The notes beneath the pieces are model-generated. The model saw only the letters and a program-made list of their open reading frames with translations, was not told the origin of the DNA and did not search any database. DNA of 14,446 nt from Actinomortierella ambigua (lineage: Eukaryota > Mortierellomycota > Mortierellomycetes > Mortierellales > Mortierellaceae): assembly GCA_016098155.1 (NCBI GenBank), contig JAAAJB010000756.1, forward strand, positions 1 to 14,446, written 5' to 3'. The translations under genes were made by a program, and so were the position numbers. Shown piece after piece: positions 1 to 8,091 of this stretch (position 1 is its first letter; every line of letters starts with the position of its first letter).

Positions 1-164
1 AAGATGAAATGAGAGGCGTGTACGTGAATGGTGATGAGCTGTTGAGTAAGTGAAGACATACATGAAGAGGATGAACGTGCTCAGAGTGACATTGATATGA
101 ACGTAACAAAAATCGGGATAAATCGTAGCCAAAATCTGAACTCGGAACAAAAAAAAAGAGTTGG
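1..164 (+). repeat. Dispersed repeat, copy A (cut by window edge)
   Basis: Bases 1-164 match bases 7451-7576 in the same orientation. Bases 6-36 are a perfect 31-base match to 7456-7486, and similarity continues with a few substitutions and a 2-base gap to about base 80. After an insertion in this copy, the match resumes around GATATGAACG and ends in a short A-run followed by GAGTTGG in both copies. The copy lies just downstream of the photolyase stop codon and probably continues left of the window. No known element is recognised. The A-run could suggest a retroposed 3' end, but the copy near 7451 sits upstream of a minus-strand relic gene, so it may instead be the 5' flank of a gene family. 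Confidence 0.8.
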
Positions 165-191
165 TCTCAACTTTAAGAAATATTCGTTCAA

Positions 192-2094
192 TTACGTTGA
201 GTGTTCAGCAATGATACGTTTAAACTCGTCCTGGAACTTCTTCTTCGAGTCAGCATGGTCGACGATAGGCTTGCTATAGCCAAGCTTTGCAAAGTCCTTG
301 GCGGATAATGTGTGATAAGGGTCATGGATCTGCTTCTCGTTCAGATGCTTCAGCTCAGGTACCCATTTGCGGATGTAGTCGCCATTGGGGTCAAATCTTT
401 GTGATTGCAGGACTGGGTTGAAAATCCGGAAATACGGCTGAGCGTCTGTGCCAGTCGAAGCGCACCACTGCCATCCGCCATTGTTGGAAGCCAAATCGCC
501 ATCAATCAGGTTGTTCATAAAGTACTTCTCGCCCTTTTGCCAGTTGACAAACAGGTCTTTGACCAGAAAGCAGGCCACAATCATGCGCACTCGGTTGTGC
601 ATGTACCCAATCGTGTTTAACTGCCGCATGCCTGCATCCACAATTGGATATCCTGTCTTGCCCTGCGACCACATCTGAAAGCGCCGCTGATCCGCTGTCC
701 AACGGATGTGTTCGGTGATTGGCTGGAATGGCTTGTTCATGCACACGCGAGGGAAGTGCACCAGGATGTTTCGATAAAACTCCTATTTTTTTTAAAGAGA
801 TGTGTCAAGTGAAAGGATGGGTCAGAGGAAGAAGAGCAGACCAAAAATCAATTCACTGAACACTACAGGTTCAGAAAACCAACTAATATGATACACTTAC
901 CCTCCAGATGAGCTCCTTGATCCACGTCCTCAAGCCATCATTTCCAACCATGATCTTGTTATTGTTGGCGGCGCGTGCCGCTGCAATGCACTGACGTGTC
1001 GAAAGGACGCCCGCGGAAAGGTAAGGGCTAAGTGAACTACATCCGTTCTCGTACGGAAAGTCGCGTGTCTCGTGATATTGCTTGGCCTTTTCCGCCAAAA
1101 AATCTTTGAGCCTCAGATGGGCGGTCTCCTCGCCTGCAGGGTACAATTCCTCCATCAACTCTGCGTCCAGATTGTGAGGGTGCGAGTTCGGGGCCGAAGA
1201 GGCAAAGATGTCGGCATAAAGCTTCTTCGCTTCGTCCGGGTTTGCAGTGGGCTCATCTGACAGCTCTAGAAAGTGGGGGTTTGTCTCCACCATAGTCGAC
1301 CAAGTGTTCCGGAAGGGTGTGAAAACAGAGTACGGGTTTCCTGTCTTGGTTGCAATCTCCTTGGGCGGGATGACGCACTGATCGTCACATTCCTCTACGA
1401 CGGTATTGGGCAAGGCTAGCAACGCTCTCTTCACGCGTCGATCCCTCCGCCGTTCATCCACCATGAGCTCTGCATTCCAAAAGACATGGCTGATGTCCAT
1501 GTCCTTGACCACGCCCTCCACAATCGACGTCACGGACTCGGGTGTTTCAGCCCGCTTGATCACCAAAGGGATCGCGAGCTTGTCCAACGATTCCTTGAGC
1601 TTGGCGAGATTGCGCATCCAAAAGTCAATCTTGATGGGTGCCTCGTCGTGTTGTTCCCACTCCTTCTCCGAGACAATAAACAACGCAATCAAGTTGCGGT
1701 TGCCAACTTTGGACCTCACTGACGCCGCATGCAGTGCATGGTTGTCCTTGAGTCGCAGATCCGTACGGAACCACATGAGTACATTCCTAGTCACGACGGC
1801 TGGCTTGGGTGGCTCCTTCTTCATACCCATCGACACAACTCCAGCGCCCGGTACAGCAGCCTTGGCGCGCGCCTGCGCTGTTGCTGCGCCGACCTTGCGG
1901 ACGCCTGGCTTCGGCGCTGCTCGCATCACGCCTGTTCTTGTGCCTGCTGGTGCACCGGATCGGACTGCCGCGGCGCTTGTCGCTGAGGATGGTCCAGCGC
2001 CAGCTCCAGGCGCGGCAGCAACACGCTTGTTCGCAGCTGGAGCAGCGCCTCCAGCCGCTGAAGTCTCCTCGTCTGCTCGTCTCTTGGGAGGCAT
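192..2094 (-). CDS. Class I CPD photolyase, two exons
   Basis: A light-driven, FAD-dependent DNA repair enzyme that splits cyclobutane pyrimidine dimers. Exons on the minus strand are 2094-901 and 782-192; the intron 783-900 has a GTAAGT donor and a TAG acceptor in phase 0. The predicted protein is 594 residues. Residues 1-103 are an Ala/Pro/Gly-rich, basic extension opening with MPPKRR, which could serve in nuclear or organelle targeting (inference). The photolyase N-terminal domain begins near 104 (NVLMWFRTDLRL). The C-terminal FAD/DNA domain contains KELIWR at 393-398, joined across the intron to EFYR. Aligned to E. coli PhrB with a constant offset of 120, the substrate-contact residues E394 and W397, the FAD-contact N498 and the electron-transfer tryptophans W426, W479 and W502 are all present, so it should be active. 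The block GGWQWCASTGTDAQPYFR is typical of class I enzymes, not class II or CRY-DASH. The start at 2094 is the first ATG after a non-conserved in-frame extension; upstream in-frame codons reach into the neighbouring gene. Confidence 0.96.
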
Positions 2095-2290
2095 GTAGTG
2101 AGGTGCGAGTACAACGTCAAGTGAATGGCAAGAAAATGGTCGTCTGCGAATGAGGTCGATCGTGTACACAATTGTTTTTGTGTGTGGGCAAAACGACGTC
2201 ACAAAGGGCGGAATTTTAGTCTTTATCATGGTTGAGGTATCTCTACGCAAACTCGCGCGCCTTGCTAAAGTGGAAAAAATGACACAAAGA
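2095..2290 (-). promoter_or_regulatory. Short upstream region of the photolyase gene
   Basis: Only 196 bases separate the WDR6-like stop codon (2291-2293) from the photolyase ATG, both on the minus strand. This gap must hold the 3' end of the upstream gene and the photolyase promoter and leader, unless they overlap. I see no TATA box or other clear motif. The role is inferred from position. Confidence 0.4.
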
Positions 2291-5200
2291 TTATGCCTCA
2301 AAAATCTGTGCACCTATACCAGCAATGGCTACAAACTTAATGTTTGGTTGCCTAGAAAAAAAAAAAAAAAAAAGCGAAATCGCGAGAGAGCGAAACTCTG
2401 GTAAGATATATGCGAGAATCAAATAAGGGGGCGCATTCTGAAGCAAACTGAAACGATGTTTTAAGACCCACTTACTGCAAGTGAAGGACGTCCATGGTTG
2501 AAGGATCTGGAACATTCACAAAGGTACTCTCGCGCTTTTCCAGCACCTCGAGGCCACCATCAGTTTGGGTGACCAAGTCCCATGTCGTCAGTATTTGATC
2601 CTGGCTGGTGCTTATCACCGTTGCTTCCTCCAGCATGTTGACACCCTGGATAGCTGCACCATGGGCAAGGTCCTCGCGGGAAGCCACTCTGGCATCAGAG
2701 ACAATAATCCTCTGCAAGGTGCTATCCCACGTTGCCTGGATTCGAGTCACAACTAAGGCGTTGTCATCACCACCCGAAACAACGACGAGGGCACCTTCGC
2801 CATTGTCACGAACATGCAGCGAATTGATTCCAGACATGTGCACGGCCACTTCGAGCAACGGCGTGTTCAGCGGCTGGCAAAACAACTGCTTTTGCAACTC
2901 AAACTCGCTTCGGCCCGCGCCCCCTCGCCTTTTGACAGGAACATACCCTGGATGAGCATGGTATTGGCTCAGGAATTGCTGAAGGCTCTGAGAGACGTCG
3001 AACAGGGCAATCTTGCCATCGGTAGCTGCTGTAAAGAGAAGAAACCCCTCCCCAATCGGAACAAGTCTTGTTTGCAGGATGCAGTGATTATGGTGCGAGC
3101 CATCCACAGAAATTACAAACGCATGCTTCTTCTCGTCAAAGAGCCACACGCGCACTGCGGCATCCGAGTACACCGCGACCACAAAGTGATAGTCTGGATA
3201 GTGCGGAAGCTTGAAAGTTGACAAATCCATCACTCGAGCCTCGACATCGTCGCTCAACTGTGGACATGCCACGAGCTCGAGGCAGCCAATGGAGATGAGG
3301 GGATGGGCTGGTATCTGGCAGCCATCGGCACCAGTAATCAGGTGTGGCTGGAAGCTGTTGGGAATTGCCAAACTGACTTGCCACGCTCTCAGAGACTCCT
3401 TGGCGCTTCCAGTGAACAGAACGTACGAGAATGGGTCCGAGCATAAGCTCCACTCGAGACAACGAATGGGGCCTCCACGATATGGCTTGACGCTGCATAC
3501 TGGGCGCAACATTGTCGTGGTGTTCTCCAGTTTGTAAGGGATGTCTGTTTTCATCAAAGTAGTTGAGAGCAAGAGAGTGGTCGGTCAAAGAGACGGTCAT
3601 CTGTGCGAGTGTCAAGAAAAAAAATTCCAGCCTGACAGAGCTTACATTGAAAGAATCGAAGAACGCTATCATCTCCAGCCGAGGCCATCACAATCGGGGG
3701 CGGGATATCGGCAGGAAACTGTGCACCTCTGAGGAACCGCAGGCGTCGAACTTCGCGACCATGGTAGTTATTTTGCAGCTTGGCATTTTGGAAAAGTCCA
3801 GAGCCAGCGCTAAGCTGTCGGTGGAACACTTGAACCTTGTCGCCCGCTTGGAACATGAGAGAGACAGTCTCGAGGCGTGCATTGTCGATTAGGAATCTCC
3901 AGCGCTTACGACTGCCAGCTCCACAATGCATCGAAAACACCTCAAAGTGCTTTGACTCATTGTGCACAAAGAGTTTCTTGTTGAAGAATCCAACCAACAA
4001 AAGTTCATCCTCAAAGATCAGAACCTAGCAAATAGTAGAAAAAAAAGAGCCGTTTACGCGGTCAACATCCTGTTTCTCTGCGGCCTGTAGTAAGAGCATG
4101 TTTAGATGGTTTCGACATCGACACTACCTGTTCGAGCCAGCCTCTGGTAACCTTGGTTCGGAAAACTTTTTTGAGGATCATGTCTGGACTTCCATCATCA
4201 CCGGTTGATACCTGAGTCGGCGAAATCGTCTCTCTTGTTAATACTGACTTGTCATTTCCTCCAAGCGAGTCTTGATCATCATCATCGTCGTCAAACGCGG
4301 CAGACTCTACCGACTCTCCGCCGGGCAGACCATAGAGACGATATTTTGCCCAGCTTCCATCACGGCCAGTGGAATACACAGTTACCCTGTTCACTCCGCC
4401 ATGACCCTCGCCTTCTTCCGTTCGGAGCAAGATACTTGTCACCGAATCACGTCCATGGCAATGCGTCAATTCCGTTGCGTGGTGAAGGGAGCGGAAGGAA
4501 CCCGCCATTGGTTCCTGAGTGGAAAGATTGTAGACAACGACAGCGCCCTCTCTTGATCCGAGCAGCAAGAGGTTGTATTCTGCAGAGAAGTGAACGGCAT
4601 GTATGATCTTGTAGCAAGCGGGAATGACGACATTGCAGACTGGTGATGCTTCAGTGCCAGACGGGCCGATGTAGACACGGAGGACTGTCATGGTGTTGTT
4701 TGCACGATATGCTGTAACAATGAAGACATTTTTTTCCAAAGCTGAGAAAGCATGTACAGCACTGACTTTTTGGTTGCCAAGACTCGTGATATGCAGTGGT
4801 GTAAAGGAGCGCGAGGGACTGACAATCCAGATGCTTCCGTCCAGGCAGGCTGCGACAAGAATCGTCCTACACGACGATACCTCGATGGTGGAGTAGTTTT
4901 GCAGTGTAGGTGTCTGCATTAAAGTAGACCATTCCTCCTTCTCTCGATCAAAACACAGCAGGTACCCAGTCTGCGTCGACATGACCGCCATGGAGTGGGA
5001 TAGCAGAACAAAATCGCGCGGAAAGTCTGCTTTGTTGATCTCCAGTCCAGGAGCGTATGTGTCAATGCTGGGAAGCCGAAGCGGCTTGGTATCGCGCTCG
5101 CCCCCAGCGCTTTCTGCTACACTGTCCAACCGCCACAAGTGAATACCGCCGTCTCCACCTCCTGTAGCAACAATTCCATTGTTGGCAATAGCAACACTCC

Positions 5201-6604
5201 ATGTATTCTTTCCTTCGTGGCCTTCCCAACAAGCTAAGCAGTCAGAAAAGCCATCAGCCGATGCCTCCGTTCCGATCGGATTCTTCCATATGCGACACGT
5301 GGCATCTTCAGAGATGGATACAAGATATTGCCCAGCCATCTGACAGTCCCAGACACGGGCCATATGTCCATACAAAACGACGTGTGGGCTACGATTAAGG
5401 TAAGTTGGCGAGAAGATTGTTAGTCCATTGTGTGCGACGCGTGATCTTCATACATCCCATCCTCTTGCAAAGCCTATGGTAACATACGTGTCTGCTTTGG
5501 TGAGATCCCACAAGCGGATCGTGCGGTCGTCGCTCACTGTAGTCAGGTGGCTCCCATCTTCACTCCATCGGATGCCGAATAGGATGCCTTCGTGACCCAC
5601 CAATGTTTTATCAACAGGGGCGTCTCGGCCCTCCAGATGATGAACTTTCCACACAAGCGTTTGGCAGAACGATGTGCCACTAGCAAACACGAGGTCCTCT
5701 AACGTGTTGTTGTGAAAGCGCCCGCAGAACAAGGTGCAGCGCTCCTCGGACTGAACGGTGTACGAGAGGCGGAGATCTGCGAGGGTGCTGACAGTTGTTG
5801 CTTCAAGAGGATCTTCTGAAAGGTCGTACACCTCCACAAAGTTATGAGCATAGGCGATAGCAATAGACGAAGGCGAAATGTGAACAGAGTCGCGCGACCC
5901 TACATGAGTGCTGACAGTCTGCACATGTAAAGAATAAACAAAGAGTTGGATTAGTGTCTCGACCCCTTCAAGAATCAACTGATGGAGTGGCTAGGAGGAT
6001 TGCTGAACTTACGGGCCTAGACAGTTCATCTTTCTTCCAGAGCCATTGAGCATCCAGTATCCAATCCTTCAGATGTGGGACATCTAAGACGAGCTCAAAG
6101 CCGACGGACAGAGGGTGGCGATCGGAATCAGGGGATCGGTGGACCAAGAGGCGAAAAGCCTTGATGCTCTTAGAGCCGAACGCAAGCAGTAGCCGCCGAT
6201 CAACGTGGTCGCGTGAGCAGAAGTTTCCTAAAGGAATGCAGATCATGTAGTGGGAGAGAGAGAGAGAGAGGGAGAGAGAGAGAGAGAGATGCCCACCCAT
6301 CCTCGAGAAGTCAATTGCAGCTCTGAGTGGTGGAGCGTTTTCTATTGCTTCAGGTGTGGTTGCACATGAAGTTATCGGGTGAGTTATGAAAGGGAGTGGT
6401 TGGCATGGTAGTGCAGCCAAACGTACCCAGAACTATCCTATGGACCTTCCAATTGCTTCCGAGGTGAATGCAAGCCAGTGATTCTGCCGTGGTGACATTG
6501 ATGGCCTTGAGGTATGGACCTTGTCCTGAGAGGAGAATGTCTGTGTGATGGAATGCAAGTGTTGTGACAGGTGTCGACAAATGGGTTGGACGCATTACTC
6601 CCAT
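2291..6604 (-). CDS. WDR6/Rtt10 (Trm734)-like WD-repeat protein, seven exons
   Basis: Family members (human WDR6, yeast Rtt10/Trm734) partner the Trm7/FTSJ1 methyltransferase for 2'-O-methylation of tRNA position 34. Exons on the minus strand: 6604-6427, 6227-6013, 5918-5488, 5388-4128, 4024-3646, 3544-2476 and 2351-2291. They join in frame to 3594 bases, 1197 residues, close to human WDR6 in length. Introns are 94-199 bases with GT donors and AG acceptors. The N-terminus carries VTTLAFHHTDILLSGQGPYL, as expected for the family. Clear WD repeats include GHEGILFGIRW to RLWDL (about 239-270), GHMARVWD to CRIWK (282-310) and GHEGK to HLWRL (about 331-362). An acidic loop (FDDDDDDQDS) lies near 640. 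The start is the first ATG after an in-frame stop at 6632-6634. The last exon is easy to miss: TAA at 2472-2474 is in frame after LHLQ but lies inside a GTAAGT donor, and splicing to 2351 adds a C-terminus ending AGIGAQIFEA, which resembles the family's usual end. The photolyase gene follows on the same strand. Confidence 0.92.
2356..2373 (-). repeat. Poly-T tract at the last WDR6 intron acceptor
   Basis: Eighteen A residues on the plus strand read as T18 on the coding strand, directly before the CTAG acceptor of the last WDR6-like intron (2352-2475). It serves as an extreme polypyrimidine tract and is likely to vary in length. Confidence 0.85.
6253..6289 (-). repeat. GA microsatellite in WDR6 intron 1 (CT on the coding strand)
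   Basis: A nearly perfect GA run lies within intron 1 (6228-6426) of the WDR6-like gene. On the coding strand it reads as CT, about 25-60 bases upstream of the acceptor at 6228, so it can act as a long polypyrimidine tract. Confidence 0.9.
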
Positions 6605-6841
6605 GACTGAACGCACCGAGCGGCAAGGCGATCAGGCCAGTAACAACAAGAAGTGGTTGTCCTTGTGGCTTGCCTTGTACAACACCTGTTTAAAAAACGG
6701 TCCAAGTGCGCTGCATTGTAAAGAACACTGCTTCATTTCTCACTATTTTTTTTTCTCCTTACGATTTGTGTCCGAAATTACGCTCTACGCCAGCACAGAC
6801 GGATATCCTGACACTACGGCTATTATCACAGACATATACTT
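6605..6841. other. Upstream region of the WDR6-like gene
   Basis: This 237-base stretch lies upstream of the WDR6-like ATG and ends at the stop codon of a decayed gene on the same strand. It should contain the WDR6 promoter and leader. No coding potential or recognisable motif was seen; it includes a T-rich block near 6746-6757. Confidence 0.4.
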
Positions 6842-7308
6842 CTAAGTTGAAGCATCATTGGCAATCATTGCCATGATTTCCTTGTGAGTGTTTCTTTGTC
6901 CTTCATTGAGGGTTGCAGCGGTTTCTTGAGATTGTCTTTCAGCCTGCAAGTCATCTTCAGTGGAGATTTTGAACAGCCGCAATCATACGGTAGCTCGTTG
7001 TCATCTTCTAGCTTGTAGAACTTGGCTTCCTCAATAGTCGAATCCCATAGTTCATCGCCATAAATCAGATCTCTTGTCTTGAGGACTTCTTGTCAGGAAT
7101 GGTGCTCAACACCGTCTATTTTGGCGAGGTTTTGCCGGCTCGTTGCTCCTCTGGCGTGGTGTCTTCGTGATTTTTGATGTACTCCCAGTCTGGTTCTCCT
7201 CTCGGAGGAATAGGGTCAAGATATGAAAGTATTCGAGGATTCGAGCAAACTCGTGCCTTTTGTTGTTCGTTGTCTAATAGTAGCCAAGAACCTCATCCAA
7301 CAGGTTAA
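6842..7308 (-). pseudogene. Decayed protein-coding relic, family not recognised
   Basis: The minus strand shows protein-like segments that fall in different frames and are broken by stops. In order they are: FNLLDEVLGYY, then TAG at 7276-7274; TTNNKRHEFARILEYF; a frame change near 7220-7235; DPIPPRGEPDWEYIKNHED to about 7135; a frame change, then TGA at 7095-7093; KTRDLIYGDELWD and FYKLEDDNELPYDCGC; another frame change near 6960; and STEDDLQAERQ to IMAMIANDAST, ending at TAG 6844-6842. Together they would encode roughly 150 hydrophilic residues. Introns cannot explain the breaks because no suitable GT-AG pairs flank them. Both internal stops are one C-to-T change from CAG or CGA. I do not recognise the protein; a transposon-derived or expanded lineage-specific family is possible. 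It is preceded on its own strand by a tandem repeat and by dispersed repeat copy B. Confidence 0.55.
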
Positions 7309-7392
7309 AGCGGCACGGCATGTGGCTATAGCGTGGAAATAAAGCAAGGGAGCGGCACGAAATGTGATTATAGTGTCGAAATAAAGTAAGGC
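7309..7392. repeat. Two-unit 42-base tandem repeat
   Basis: Units at 7309-7350 and 7351-7392 both start AGCGGCACG and contain a GAAATAAAG core. They differ at 8 of 42 positions. Because 42 is a multiple of three, the minus strand reads two similar 14-residue blocks (AALLYFDTIITFRA and APLLYFHAIATCRA), though there is no other evidence that this is coding. It lies immediately 5' (minus strand) of the decayed gene. Confidence 0.85.
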
Positions 7393-7450
7393 AGCTGTCA
7401 AAGCGGTAGACAAAGTGGGCAGTAGACAAAATGACAAAACAGAAATACAT

Positions 7451-7576
7451 AAGAAGAAATGAGAGGCGTGTACGTGAATGGTGATGTGCTGCTGATTAGG
7501 AAGACATAAATGAAGAGGATGGACGTGAAGATATGAACGCAAGTAAGGTTTGTACGTACAAAAAAAAAAGAGTTGG
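7451..7576 (+). repeat. Dispersed repeat, copy B
   Basis: This is the second copy of the repeat at 1-164, in direct orientation about 7.45 kb away, with the 31-base perfect block at 7456-7486. It ends in a ten-base A-run (7560-7569) and GAGTTGG, like copy A. It lies about 95 bases upstream of the permease start codon, so it forms part of that gene's promoter region, and on the minus strand it is 5' of the decayed gene. Confidence 0.8.
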
Positions 7577-7670
7577 AATAAATATGTGTCCCAATTTTCT
7601 TTTGCCTCTCTATTTCCCCACCCCACCCCACCCGCCCCACGCACACCACAACTACCAGCAGGCGACTGAC
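7577..7670 (+). promoter_or_regulatory. Pyrimidine-rich leader/core promoter of the permease gene
   Basis: Between copy B and the permease ATG the plus strand is mostly C and T (about 7590-7650, including CCCCACCCCACCCCACCC). Similar pyrimidine-rich tracts precede the V-ATPase subunit F start and the unknown gene at 13961. A core-promoter or transcription-start role is inferred. Confidence 0.4.
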
Positions 7671-8029
7671 ATGGCCTCAAGCTCGTCAACCGCGTCCCGC
7701 GTTTTCCGCAGGCCTGCATCCCTCTCAGAACTTGCTGCCGACAGTAGCCCCGCTAGTGCCTCTATCAACAACACACACACACATCATACACACGATGGTG
7801 CAAGTGACTGGCGCACGTCCCTCGCCTATTTACCACCGCCGAGCTTTGCAGAGTCCGAGCTTCTCACCATCCAACGGCGTCAGATTAACCCGCGATGCCT
7901 TGAGGTTGGCGAAAGCGGCCGCATGATTAAATGGATCGAGCCCTCCAGTGCCTGTGGGCCTCGTCCAGAGGAGGAGTGGGAGTTTGCAGGGTATGTTAGT
8001 TGGTTGGTCGGTTTCAGGAGTGGCATGAC

Positions 8030-8091
<62 letters not shown>

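Noticed and set aside
1406..2098. Long plus-strand open frame (230 codons) opposite the photolyase exon
   Set aside because: It is the antisense shadow of a GC-rich Ala-coding exon; it has no family-like motifs, while the minus frame is unmistakably photolyase.
3554..3645. Earlier acceptor (GCACAG) for WDR6 intron 5
   Set aside because: In the required phase it meets a TGA within about 16 codons. The acceptor at 3545 (AAAACAG) keeps the frame open and gives a normal 101-base intron.
6438..6626. Alternative frame at the start of the WDR6-like gene
   Set aside because: It starts from a non-ATG codon and lacks the family-like N-terminal motif found in the chosen frame.
7309..7392. CRISPR-like or iteron array
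   Set aside because: There are only two adjacent, diverged units without spacers, in a eukaryotic context.
7451..7576. SINE or LINE 3' end, suggested by the A-run in both repeat copies
   Set aside because: The A-runs are only 9-10 bases, no target-site duplication was seen, and both copies share GAGTTGG beyond the A-run, so the run is internal to the repeat.
7533..7670. In-frame upstream ATG that would add 46 residues to the permease
   Set aside because: It would translate repeat copy B, its A-run and the pyrimidine-rich leader. The ATG at 7671 is a more natural start.
7216..7719. Minus-strand open frame of 167 codons upstream of the permease
   Set aside because: It runs through the repeat copy and the permease start region, has low complexity, and uses a different frame from most of the decayed-gene segments. 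Only the 14-residue duplicate reflects the tandem repeat.
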